This document shows, piece by piece, positions 1-6,591 of a DNA stretch of 6,679 nucleotides. The position numbers and the translations under genes are program-made. The stretch covers positions 22,373 through 29,051 of the forward strand of contig MHYI01000003.1 of the NCBI GenBank assembly GCA_001828295.1, written 5' to 3'. Numbering within the stretch: position 1 is the first letter of the stretch; every line of letters begins with the position of its first letter. A model generated the notes under the pieces. The model was given only the letters and a program-made list of their open reading frames with translations. It was not told the DNA's origin and ran no database searches. This stretch comes from Planctomycetes bacterium RBG_16_41_13 (GTDB lineage: Bacteria; Planctomycetota; Brocadiia; Brocadiales; Brocadiaceae).

Positions 1-1869
1 ATTGCCGGAAAATTTTCCGTTACAGGGTCCTCCTTCTCCAGGATTTTTCAATATCTGGCGGCTATTGAAATCATAAAGGACTATCCGGCCCTTGGCATTG
101 GCCCCGATACCATAGGAATTGTCTTTCAAAAAAATCTGGCAAAGGTATTTTCTGTTTTAGAAGAGGATAATGGATTTCAATTCCCCCGTCAGGACAGAAT
201 TCATAACGATATCCTTGATACTGCCGCTACGAGGGGCATCTTTGGTTTGGGTACGTATGTCTGGCTGTTGACTGCCTTTGGGGTATATGTTGGCAGTAAT
301 TACAGGAGATTAAACAATCGGGATAAGATCCTTATACTGGGCCTTTCATCCGGAATAGTTTGCTATCTCATCCAGAATCAATTTAGCTTTGGAAACACCC
401 CCATTGTGACGCTTTTCTGGGTGATGATGGGGCTTTGTATTTCGATAATAAAGATAAATACTGCCGAAGGAACTAGCGCGGGTGAAGAGGCGCAGTTAAG
501 GGGCAAAAAAATCCTTCAAAAGAAAGAGAAGGGGCTTCCGCCCGGCAAAATCTGTTTCAGGTGGATTTGTTGCGTATTGATACTTGCCATGTTGGGTGGT
601 ATCTCTCTCTTTGTTTTGCGTATATACAAGGCGGATATGAATTTTGAATATGGCAGAAGGATATTGAATTATTCCGGGAGAGAAAATGCAGAACTGATGG
701 TTGACAAAGGACTGTTCTTTATCAACAGGGCAGTGCTTCTTAATCCATATGAAACTACGTATCGTGACGAATTATGCAAAGTATATATACAAAAAGCATC
801 AGATACAAATGATGAGAAATGGGTACAAAAGGCATTTGTCCATGCGGGTAATTCATTAGCCGCTATACCGCAACATTTTATAGGTTTTTTCCATTTTGGT
901 ATGATTTACCAGATGTTAGCGGAAAAATTTAACCGGCCTACGGTTGATCAGGCAATTGATTTTTATAGCAAAGCAATAGAAATGGACCCGTTTCAGGCGC
1001 AATTTCACGGCAATCTTGGGTTTTTATATCTCAACAAAGGGAATACGGATCGCGCACTGGAAGAATTCTATCAGGCGTATTTGATTCGGCCAGCAACTGT
1101 CACCTATTTAGAGCGATTGACCAATATTTATTTACAAAAAGGAGCGATAGAGAAGGCATTCTATTTTGCGGAAAAGGCGGTTGAAATAAACCCCGCAGAA
1201 CCGGTGTATTATAATAATTTAGGCGCGATTTTTCTTAAAAAAGGCATGCCGGATAAAGCGATTGAGAGTTTCAAAAAGGCGCTGGATCTTAGTCAGAACG
1301 GACAAGTTTACCTGGAGAATTTAACAAATGCCTGTTTATCTGCGGGGAAATATGAAGAACTTTTGGATTGTTACAAAAAACTCATTGAACGGAATCCTTC
1401 TGTTGCAGACTACTATAATAACGTTGGCGTTATTTATAAAAGAAAACAACAATATGATGAAGCCGTCCGATATTCGCAGAAGGCAGTGGCATTGGCGCCT
1501 GAGAATCCCATTTATACACACAATTTAGCGGGGGAATATGTTGATTTACAGAAATATGCCCTGGCAGAACCACTTTTGCGCGAGTTTAATATGACTTATC
1601 CGGAGCATGGTTATGTAAATATTAATTTGCTCCTTGCGGATATTTACCTGAAGAATTTCGACTGGGAAAACGCAATGCACGAGTGCCAGAGAGTAATTCA
1701 AATAGATAATAAATCAATCGACGCCCACAGGATACTTGGTGTTGTTTATTATAATATGAAACAATATGACCTGGCTAAGGATGCGTTGGAAAAAACGCTA
1801 ACGCTTGCGCCAGATGACAAGGTCGCCTTGGAATTACTCGAAAAGATTGAAGAAAAAACCAGGGGATAA
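1..1869 (+). CDS. O-antigen ligase (Wzy/WaaL-like) fused to C-terminal TPR domain, 5' end missing
   Basis: The frame is open from the first base of the window to the TAA at 1867-1869, giving 622 residues of a gene that starts further left; a TTG at 247 lies inside the domain and is not the start. Residues 31-36 (LGIGPD) and residues 66-84 (RIHNDILDTAATRGIFGLG, with the His68-Asn69 pair) match the conserved periplasmic loop and following helix of the O-antigen ligase/polymerase family. Hydrophobic helices follow at about residues 84-98, 109-127, 133-152 and 185-207. From about residue 213 to 615 the protein is a TPR array with roughly nine units, several ending in the typical A-x-x-x-NP form (KAIEMDP, KAVEINP, KAVALAP). 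Family members polymerise or transfer glycans at the outer face of the inner membrane; the TPR tail probably docks partners. Substrate cannot be told, and exopolysaccharide polymerase or protein O-glycosylation ligase are alternatives. Confidence -1.
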   Translation: MAGKFSVTGSSFSRIFQYLAAIEIIKDYPALGIGPDTIGIVFQKNLAKVFSVLEEDNGFQFPRQDRIHNDILDTAATRGIFGLGTYVWLLTAFGVYVGSNYRRLNNRDKILILGLSSGIVCYLIQNQFSFGNTPIVTLFWVMMGLCISIIKINTAEGTSAGEEAQLRGKKILQKKEKGLPPGKICFRWICCVLILAMLGGISLFVLRIYKADMNFEYGRRILNYSGRENAELMVDKGLFFINRAVLLNPYETTYRDELCKVYIQKASDTNDEKWVQKAFVHAGNSLAAIPQHFIGFFHFGMIYQMLAEKFNRPTVDQAIDFYSKAIEMDPFQAQFHGNLGFLYLNKGNTDRALEEFYQAYLIRPATVTYLERLTNIYLQKGAIEKAFYFAEKAVEINPAEPVYYNNLGAIFLKKGMPDKAIESFKKALDLSQNGQVYLENLTNACLSAGKYEELLDCYKKLIERNPSVADYYNNVGVIYKRKQQYDEAVRYSQKAVALAPENPIYTHNLAGEYVDLQKYALAEPLLREFNMTYPEHGYVNINLLLADIYLKNFDWENAMHECQRVIQIDNKSIDAHRILGVVYYNMKQYDLAKDALEKTLTLAPDDKVALELLEKIEEKTRG

Positions 1870-1944
1870 ATGATGGCGCCGGCGAGGTTCGTATGCGTTG
1901 TTCTTTTTCCCGTTGCTTTCTTATACTATTTTTGCTATTTATAA
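1870..1944 (+). CDS. Possible 24-residue hydrophobic peptide, doubtful
   Basis: Two consecutive ATG codons (1870 and 1873) follow the stop codon of the ligase/TPR gene directly, with an AGGGGA stretch at 1861-1866 at a usable Shine-Dalgarno distance. The frame gives 24 residues (23 from the second ATG), with a short positive N-terminus (Arg6) and a hydrophobic stretch VCVVLFPVAFLYYFCYL, and stops at 1942-1944, just before the next gene. It could be a translationally coupled small membrane peptide, the remnant of a longer gene, or chance. The AGGGGA also encodes the last Arg-Gly of the upstream protein, so it is not independent evidence. No family is recognised. Confidence -1.
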   Translation: MMAPARFVCVVLFPVAFLYYFCYL

Positions 1945-1948
1945 ACCC

Positions 1949-2377
1949 ATGTTTAAATCATATGACCTTATAAAAAAACTGGAACCAAAAATTGGCGAAG
2001 ATGAAGCTAGGGACCTTATCGAGTTCATTGAGGCTTGCAAGGGGGACGGTGCAACCAAAGCAGACATTGAGTTGCTAAAAATCGACGGAGAAAAAACGAG
2101 AAACGAGCTTGATGCTAAAATTGAACGAACAAAAAGCGAGCTTGAAGACAAAATTGAACGGACAAAAAATGAGCTTGATGATAAAATTGATCGAACAAAA
2201 AGTGAACTTGAAGGTAAAATCGACCGAACAAAAAGTGAGCTTGAAAATAAAATTGAAAATTCCAAGCTTGAACTATCAGGCAAAATCTATATTGCTAAAA
2301 TCGACCTGCTTAAGTGGCTTTTTGGTTTCTGGATTACCCTCTTAGGCACAATTGTCTTCCTGTGGTTTTCTAAATAA
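1949..2377 (+). CDS. Tail-anchored coiled-coil protein, DUF1640/CCDC90-like
   Basis: The product is 142 residues from the ATG at 1949. The N-terminus (MFKSYDLIKKLEP, then DEARDLIEFIEA) and the ATKADIELLK segment near residues 36-44 resemble the short bacterial DUF1640/CCDC90-like proteins, which have a helical head, a coiled coil and one C-terminal membrane helix. Residues 46-118 form a long charged coiled coil of 11-residue repeats, and residues about 121-140 (LKWLFGFWITLLGTIVFLWF) form a single membrane segment ending in Ser-Lys. An upstream in-frame TTG at 1898 would add 17 hydrophobic residues; I prefer 1949 because family members normally begin at this point, although neither start has a strong ribosome site. 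The function of such proteins in bacteria is not established. It follows the ligase/TPR gene by 79 bases and may be co-transcribed with it. The family assignment is from recalled pattern, not a search. Confidence -1.
   Translation: MFKSYDLIKKLEPKIGEDEARDLIEFIEACKGDGATKADIELLKIDGEKTRNELDAKIERTKSELEDKIERTKNELDDKIDRTKSELEGKIDRTKSELENKIENSKLELSGKIYIAKIDLLKWLFGFWITLLGTIVFLWFSK
2084..2314 (+). repeat. Seven in-frame 33-bp units (11-residue hendecads) inside the coiled-coil gene
   Basis: Units begin at 2084, 2117, 2150, 2183, 2216, 2249 and 2282, each 33 bases. Their products read DGEKTRNELDA, KIERTKSELED, KIERTKNELDD, KIDRTKSELEG, KIDRTKSELEN, KIENSKLELSG and KIYIAKIDLLK. The four central units are very alike at the DNA level (about 5 differences in 33 between units 4 and 5), while the first and the last two have drifted. 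Exact multiples of three keep the frame, so copy number can change without breaking the protein. Confidence -1.
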
Positions 2378-2496
2378 TCATTCCTAAACGAACATTTTTA
2401 AAACACATTCATTTCTTTGCCTGTCCTCCATTATTTTTTTAAACGAATTTATTTTTAAAAAAAATACTTCATAACCACAAAACTATACAGGCATAG

Positions 2497-2501
2497 TGGA
2501 G
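2497..2501 (+). promoter_or_regulatory. Ribosome binding site TGGAG for the acyl-CoA synthetase gene
   Basis: TGGAG at 2497-2501 lies 9 bases before the ATG at 2511, a normal spacing, and only 3 bases before the ATG at 2505. It overlaps the GTG at 2496, which therefore cannot use it. This favours 2511. The AT-rich stretch 2378-2490 probably carries the promoter, with TATACA at 2484-2489 as a weak -10 candidate, but no convincing -35 box accompanies it. Confidence -1.
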
Positions 2502-2510
2502 AAAATGTGC

Positions 2511-3881
2511 ATGGACGTCTTTTTTAACCCCTCATCGGTTGCCATTATCGGCGCTACGGAAAAAGCCGGCAGTTTGCCTGGAATTATCCTGAAAAATCTT
2601 CTTGATATGGGTTTTGCCGGAAGGATTTATCCCGTAAACCCGAAATATAAGGACGTTTTTGGTTTAAAATGTTTTCCTGCCCTGTCTGATATTTCTGAGG
2701 AAATTGCGCTTACCGTTATTGCCATACCGGCATCGTTTGTATTGGAAATCGTGAAGCAGCAAGCGCAGAAGGGAATTCATTATTCCGTAATAATCAGTGC
2801 GGGATTTCGCGAAATGGGCGCAGAGGGGATTCAAATGGAAGAGGATATCCGGAAAGTTGCGCTTGAAAATAATATTCGCATTATCGGCCCCAACTGCCTG
2901 GGGGTTTTAGATAATTATGCGAACTTTACCACCTCTTTTTTGTCATGGGAAAGGATTACTAAACCAAAAAGGGGCGCCCTCTCCATTCTTTCACAAAGCG
3001 GGGCATTTGCCATCACTGTATTGGATTTAGCGGCCCAGGAGGGAATAGGTATCGCTAAAATGGTGAATTACGGAAACCGGATGGACGTGGGAGAGTCCGA
3101 TCTTTTGCCGTTTTTAAGGGAAGACCATCATACAAAAGTTGTAGCCATTTATATGGAATCGGTTGATCATGGAAGAAGGTTTATTGAAGCCGCAAAAGCC
3201 TGTTCCAGGGAAAAGCCTATTGTGGTGTTGAAAGTAGGAAAGGGAGCTGCAGGGGCAGCGGCTGCTCAATCGCATACCGGGGCAATCGCAGGAAACTATG
3301 AAATATATAAAGCGGCATTTCTGAAGGCAGGCATTATTGAGGCAAATGGCCTTGAAGAATTTATTGACGGGATAAAGGCCCTTTCCATGCAATCCCCTCC
3401 CATGGGTAACAAAATATTAATCGTAACAAATGGAGGGGGTTTTGGCGTTATTGTGGCGGATTATTGCGCCGGCAATGGTTTGGAAGTGACTCCTCCTTCG
3501 CCCGAATTAAAGGAAAAATTAAAGGAAAAATTTGCTAAGTTTTACGTTGTGAATAATCCTGTAGACTTAACGGGAAGCGCGTGCGATGATGATTATCGCG
3601 TTGCTTTACAAACGTGTATGGTCGAAAGCGACGAATATGATGCTGTTATTATTATACCGCTTATGTCGCCGAAAGGGATGTCTGAGAAAATTGTATCCGT
3701 TATTGATGAGACAATGAAGGCGTCAGGAAAACCTGCTATTGTGTGTACCGTTGGAGGAGTTTTCGCCATGAAGATAAAACGGTTATTGGAGGAACGGCAT
3801 TATCCCGTATACCCCTCTCCGGAAAGAAGCGCAAAGGCCATGTCCATGTTGCTGAAAAGAAAGATGTTACAGGCGCATTAA
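2511..3881 (+). CDS. Acetate/acyl-CoA ligase (ADP-forming), alpha subunit
   Basis: The product is 456 residues from ATG 2511 (MDVFFNPSSVAIIGAT, the typical N-terminus of the family). It has a CoA-binding Rossmann domain (about 1-125), then GPNCLG at 126-131, a succinyl-CoA-ligase-like domain with SQSGAF at 161-166, the phosphohistidine loop SHTGAIAG at 254-261 with catalytic His255, and the motif NNPVDLTG at 348-355 in the last domain. Enzymes of this type convert acyl-CoA, ADP and phosphate to the free acid, CoA and ATP in the cytoplasm, passing phosphate through the histidine. The length fits a separate alpha subunit; the ATP-grasp beta part, fused in the roughly 700-residue forms, is absent here and in the flanking genes. 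It has no GNAT domain, so it is not a Pat-type protein acetyltransferase. Acetyl-CoA is the likeliest substrate but is not shown by sequence. Alternative starts are GTG 2496 and ATG 2505. Confidence -1.
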   Translation: MDVFFNPSSVAIIGATEKAGSLPGIILKNLLDMGFAGRIYPVNPKYKDVFGLKCFPALSDISEEIALTVIAIPASFVLEIVKQQAQKGIHYSVIISAGFREMGAEGIQMEEDIRKVALENNIRIIGPNCLGVLDNYANFTTSFLSWERITKPKRGALSILSQSGAFAITVLDLAAQEGIGIAKMVNYGNRMDVGESDLLPFLREDHHTKVVAIYMESVDHGRRFIEAAKACSREKPIVVLKVGKGAAGAAAAQSHTGAIAGNYEIYKAAFLKAGIIEANGLEEFIDGIKALSMQSPPMGNKILIVTNGGGFGVIVADYCAGNGLEVTPPSPELKEKLKEKFAKFYVVNNPVDLTGSACDDDYRVALQTCMVESDEYDAVIIIPLMSPKGMSEKIVSVIDETMKASGKPAIVCTVGGVFAMKIKRLLEERHYPVYPSPERSAKAMSMLLKRKMLQAH

Positions 3882-3945
3882 AGAAAAGGCAGATAAATTA
3901 AAAATTTTCATTCACAATTAAATTGATTTTTGGTAAAAATAATAA

Positions 3946-4033
3946 GGCGTTGGTGCCGGGGAAAAGCCTTGGGAGTATATTGCTCAGTTTTGGGCTTATC
4001 TGAGCAGCTTCGACACCGACGCTCTTTTTTTTT
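3946..4033 (+). terminator. Strong hairpin with T-tract, possibly a pseudoknotted structured RNA
   Basis: Bases 3947-3958 pair with 4011-4022: 12 positions with one G-T wobble (3951/4018) and one mismatch (3956/4013). A run of nine T at 4025-4033 follows after TC. This is a rho-independent terminator shape for transcripts coming from the acyl-CoA synthetase gene 65 bases upstream. Inside, 3981-3987 (TGCTCAG) pairs with 4000-4006 (CTGAGCA) around a 12-base loop, and loop bases 3993-3997 (GGCTT) can also pair with 3964-3968 (AAGCC). The inner structure is more than a plain terminator needs. I do not recognise it as a known riboswitch or RNA family. Confidence -1.
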
Positions 4034-4071
4034 ATTTACGCAAAATCGTAACAATGTTTGCCGCATAGTGT

Positions 4072-4139
4072 AGGGTAGAAGCATTTGCTATAAATTGTCG
4101 TAAATGCGTTCGTACCTAAACTGGCAAATGCTTCGCCCA
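4072..4139 (+). repeat. Palindromic intergenic repeat (GAAGCATTTGC / GCAAATGCTTC)
   Basis: GAAGCATTTGC at 4078-4088 is an exact inverted match of GCAAATGCTTC at 4124-4134. A G-rich outer flank (GGG at 4073-4075) faces CCC at 4136-4138. The centre holds AAATGCGTTCG (4102-4112), a near-direct copy of AAATGCTTCG at 4126-4135, so the left arm can pair either with the centre (4081-4086 with 4102-4107) or with the right arm. The layout is that of a small dispersed palindromic element in non-coding DNA; copy number elsewhere cannot be seen from this window. Confidence -1.
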
Positions 4140-4245
4140 TACCCAGGTAGAATGGCTACCGTGTATTAAGCCGGTAAATCATAAACAGATACTTCTTGAA
4201 TAGAGAGTATCGCGGCCTTTACCTTTATAGAAAATATCATTCTTT
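4140..4245 (+). other. Non-coding leader upstream of moxR
   Basis: No gene is visible here. A small hairpin GGTAG-AATGG-CTACC lies at 4146-4160. TTGAAT at 4196-4201 and TTTATA at 4224-4229 are promoter-like, but their 22-base spacing is too long for a standard promoter, so I do not call one. There is no Shine-Dalgarno just before the moxR ATG. Confidence -1.
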
Positions 4246-5250
4246 ATGGCACCTCCTGAAATAGAAAAATCTGATCTCCAGTCGATTGAAAAGATCGTAA
4301 ACGGCCGTACAAGGATTAAAAAGGAAATTGCAAAGGTCATTATCGGCCAGGAAGATGTTATTGACGAACTTCTCGTTGCCCTTTTTTGCAAAGGGCATTG
4401 TCTTTTTGTGGGAGTTCCAGGCCTTGCTAAGACATTACTGGTAAGTACGTTAGCAGATGTTTTGAATTTGAAGTTTAATCGCATCCAGTTTACGCCAGAC
4501 CTCATGCCTGCAGATATCACAGGCACAGATATTTTAGAGACGGATCACGATACGGGAAAAAGGTTTTTCAAATTTATTAAAGGTCCTATTTTCTCCAATA
4601 TTTTGCTCGCGGACGAAATTAACCGCACACCACCAAAGACGCAAGCTGCCCTGCTTCAGGCGATGCAGGAAAACAAAGTGACTGCAAGCGGCGCTACCTA
4701 TAAACTTGATCCCCCTTTCATGGTATTTGCTACCCAGAATCCCATTGAACAGGAAGGCACCTATCCTCTGCCTGAAGCACAACTTGACCGGTTTATGTTT
4801 CAGATTAATGTAGAGTATCCTTCCAGGGAAGAGGAAATAGAAATTGTGAGAACCACCACCTCTGCTTTTAAACCCTGCGTTTCTAAAGTATTCAGTCCCG
4901 AAGAAATAATACATCTTCAGGAATTGGTTACCAGGGTGCCTGTTGCTGATCATGTGCTTGACTATGCCGTAAGATTGGTTCGCGCTTCCAGGCCAAACGA
5001 TTCAGAGGCGCCTGATTTTATTAAAAAATGGATTAGCTGGGGGGCAGGTCCCCGCGCATCGCAGTATCTTATCCTTGGCGGCAAGGCCAGGGCGATATTG
5101 GATGGCAGGTATGCGGCGACATGCAGCGACGTTCGTAAACTTGCAAAATCCATATTACAACACCGCATTATCACGAATTTTCATGCAGAAGCCGAAGGGA
5201 AAACGTCCCTTCACATTATCGACCAGTTGGTTGACGCCATTAAAGAATGA
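4246..5250 (+). CDS. moxR: MoxR family AAA+ ATPase
   Basis: The product is 334 residues, the usual length for MoxR proteins. It shows the family motifs in order: IIGQEDVIDELLVAL (32-46), Walker A GVPGLAKT (56-63), Walker B LLADE (120-124) continuing into INRTPPKTQAALLQAMQE, sensor 1 ATQNPIEQEGTYPLPEAQLD (162-181, Asn165) followed by RF, and sensor 2 GAGPRAS (266-272). All catalytic residues appear intact. MoxR ATPases are cytoplasmic chaperone-like machines that act with vWA-domain partners to mature or load cofactors into protein complexes; the client here is unknown. The DUF58 partner gene follows on the same strand, but 362 bases away rather than overlapping. The ATG at 4246 puts the N-terminus at family length although no Shine-Dalgarno precedes it. 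Confidence -1.
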   Translation: MAPPEIEKSDLQSIEKIVNGRTRIKKEIAKVIIGQEDVIDELLVALFCKGHCLFVGVPGLAKTLLVSTLADVLNLKFNRIQFTPDLMPADITGTDILETDHDTGKRFFKFIKGPIFSNILLADEINRTPPKTQAALLQAMQENKVTASGATYKLDPPFMVFATQNPIEQEGTYPLPEAQLDRFMFQINVEYPSREEEIEIVRTTTSAFKPCVSKVFSPEEIIHLQELVTRVPVADHVLDYAVRLVRASRPNDSEAPDFIKKWISWGAGPRASQYLILGGKARAILDGRYAATCSDVRKLAKSILQHRIITNFHAEAEGKTSLHIIDQLVDAIKE

Positions 5251-5395
5251 ATGAAACACGGCGCAACGTAGCCGCAACCGCATCCCCTTCTCTTTTTCCC
5301 CTTTTGCAAGGTTCGGCAGGGGGAGTGTAAAAAAATACGAAATTCGAAGCACGAAATACGAAACAAATTCTAATGACAAAATGACATGGCTGGTG

Positions 5396-5451
5396 GCTGA
5401 TAGCTGATAGCCAAATTGCCATGAGCCATGAGCCAGGTAGCCATGAGCCAG
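5396..5451 (+). repeat. Short tandem heptamers GCTGATA and GCCATGA
   Basis: GCTGATA occurs twice in a row at 5396-5409. GCCATGA occurs at 5418-5424, 5425-5431 and 5440-5446, with GCCAG at 5432-5436 and 5447-5451. The two blocks are partly complementary (GGCTGGTGGCT at 5388-5398 against AGCCATGAGCC), so the stretch may fold back on itself. Confidence -1.
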
Positions 5452-5500
5452 TTTTGTATTTCGCATTTCGTGCTTTATATTGTTGCCTGCCTGTGCGTGA

Positions 5501-5588
5501 TCGCACGCAGATAGGTATGTTTTGGATTTGTTTTGAATTTTATGCGTTGTTATTCGAATTTGTTTCGTGTTTCGTGTTTCGGATTTTG
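5501..5588 (+). repeat. Inverted repeat flanking the DUF58 gene, left copy
   Basis: By hand alignment this segment is the reverse complement of 6592-6679. Bases 5501-5568 match 6612-6679 with one difference (5512 against 6668), and the remaining 20 bases add about five more differences, giving about 82 of 88 identical. Its left edge at 5501 is set only by the end of the window, so the true repeat may be longer; 5501 lies in the middle of the palindrome at 5494-5509. Confidence -1.
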
Positions 5589-5612
5589 CAATGCGTGGAT
5601 TACTTCTAAAAA

Positions 5613-6518
5613 ATGCCTGAAAATCCTTTCGATCCAATAACACTCTCAAAGATTGCGAATATGGAATTGCGCGCAAGGCTGGTAGCGGATGCGGTAATGT
5701 CCGGCATTCATAAAAGCCCTTACACCGGTTCCAGCATCGAATTCCTTGAGCATAAAGAGTATTCTCCCGGCAATGAGATAAAACATATTGACTGGAAGGT
5801 ACAGGCAAAGACGGATAAATATTATGTAAAACAATTTGAGGAGGAAACAAATCTTAAAAGCTACCTCTTTGTCGATACCAGCGGTTCTATGGGATATAAG
5901 TCAAAAGGGGTAAGCAAACTTGAATATGCAATTACCCTTGCGGCCTCTCTGGCGTATCTGCTGCTAAGACAGTCCGATCTAGTGGGATTGGTTTGTTTCA
6001 GCGAAGGCATGAAGCAGTATGTGCCTCCTCGGTCGAGGCTTTCCCATTTTTATGCGATAATCAAAACACTTGAAGGATTAGAGGCAGGGGGGGCGTCCAA
6101 TATCGGTGCCGTTCTTAAAGAATTTGCTGAAAAGATCCGCCATCGCTCATTAATTATCATAATATCTGATTTTTTTGATAATAGGGAAGAAATTATACGG
6201 CAATTAAAATATTTCCATTTTAAAAAGAACGAAGTATTATTATTTCATATTCTGGACCCTTATGAACTCACTTTCCCATTCGAAACAATTACTTATTTTG
6301 AATCGATGGAAGACGAGAGAAAGATACTGGCAGACCCAAAGACGATAAAAGACCGGTATCTGGCAGAAATAAACCGCTTTATTGATCAATTCAAAAAAAC
6401 ATGCCTGGAAAATCAGATAGATTACTGGCTGATAGATTCTTCCACACCTCTTGACCAAACGTTAATTCAGTTTTTGGCGCGAAGGGAAAACGTCCTCCGT
6501 TCAATCATCAGGATATGA
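5613..6518 (+). CDS. DUF58 protein with vWA-type metal site
   Basis: The product is 301 residues. Residues 39-61 carry the DUF58 signature (GSSIEF, then EYSPGNEIKHIDW), followed by QAKTDKYYVKQFEEETN (64-80). A von Willebrand A-like fold follows, with the MIDAS motif DTSGS at 88-92, a GGASNIG segment at 159-165 where many relatives have Thr, and ISDFFD at 184-189. No membrane segment is present, so this is the soluble, roughly 300-residue DUF58 type rather than the form with N-terminal helices. Such proteins are encoded beside moxR and are thought to act with it in assembling or activating a membrane or metal-containing complex; BatA/BatB-like genes often follow. The ATG at 5613 lacks a Shine-Dalgarno but gives the expected N-terminus; ATG 5661 (MELRAR) would trim a segment commonly present. 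The gene is bracketed by inverted repeats. Confidence -1.
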   Translation: MPENPFDPITLSKIANMELRARLVADAVMSGIHKSPYTGSSIEFLEHKEYSPGNEIKHIDWKVQAKTDKYYVKQFEEETNLKSYLFVDTSGSMGYKSKGVSKLEYAITLAASLAYLLLRQSDLVGLVCFSEGMKQYVPPRSRLSHFYAIIKTLEGLEAGGASNIGAVLKEFAEKIRHRSLIIIISDFFDNREEIIRQLKYFHFKKNEVLLFHILDPYELTFPFETITYFESMEDERKILADPKTIKDRYLAEINRFIDQFKKTCLENQIDYWLIDSSTPLDQTLIQFLARRENVLRSIIRI

Positions 6519-6591
6519 CACACCACGATATCAGTAATTTCTTTGCATTATTTGGTAAAATATTTAATGGAGAAATCTGAAACACAAAATA
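6519..6591 (+). other. Non-coding spacer after the DUF58 gene
   Basis: The spacer is AT-rich and holds no terminator hairpin that I can see. An ATG at 6567 preceded by no clear ribosome site opens a frame that runs to the window end, but from about 6580 it consists of the intergenic repeat, so I do not call a gene. Confidence -1.

Larger units (their letters stand above)
5251..5612. repeat. Repeat island between moxR and the DUF58 gene
   Basis: No protein gene is supported here. From left to right it holds: a pyrimidine-rich stretch with a TCCCC (5297-5301) / GGGGA (5320-5324) inverted pair; a CGAAATACGAAACAAATTC-type arm at about 5336-5371; short tandem heptamers at 5396-5451; a 16-base palindrome TGCGTG-ATCG-CACGCA at 5494-5509; and a closing arm at about 5553-5588 that is the imperfect inverted complement of the first. 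The frames through it are open on both strands only because the repeats lack stops. It starts right after the moxR stop and ends 24 bases before the DUF58 start codon. Confidence -1.

Noticed and set aside
247..249. TTG at 247 as the start of the ligase/TPR gene
   Set aside because: The same frame is open from base 1 and encodes the conserved ligase loop upstream of this codon.
1939..2283. A 114-residue Ser/Phe-rich frame on the minus strand
   Set aside because: It is the antisense shadow of the coiled-coil repeats (SSSLFVRSIL is the complement of the KIERTKSELED codons).
2084..2314. CRISPR-like array of 33-bp units
   Set aside because: The units are contiguous without spacers, stay in frame in a supported gene and encode coiled-coil hendecads.
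3946..4033. Fluoride or other known riboswitch, or SRP RNA
   Set aside because: The conserved core bases of those families as I remember them are not present, the element ends in a T-tract, and it lies more than 200 bases before the next gene.
4179..4526. A 115-residue minus-strand frame over the start of moxR
   Set aside because: It lies antisense to the conserved MoxR N-terminal and Walker A region and has no recognisable domain.
5421..5609. A 62-residue plus-strand frame in the moxR-DUF58 gap
   Set aside because: It consists wholly of tandem heptamers and the inverted repeat, with no ribosome site or recognisable domain.
5155..5850. A 231-residue open frame on the minus strand
   Set aside because: It runs through the end of moxR, the repeat island and the start of the DUF58 gene. 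Its central part is only translated repeat (peptides such as RNTKQIRITT), and both ends are antisense to well-supported genes.
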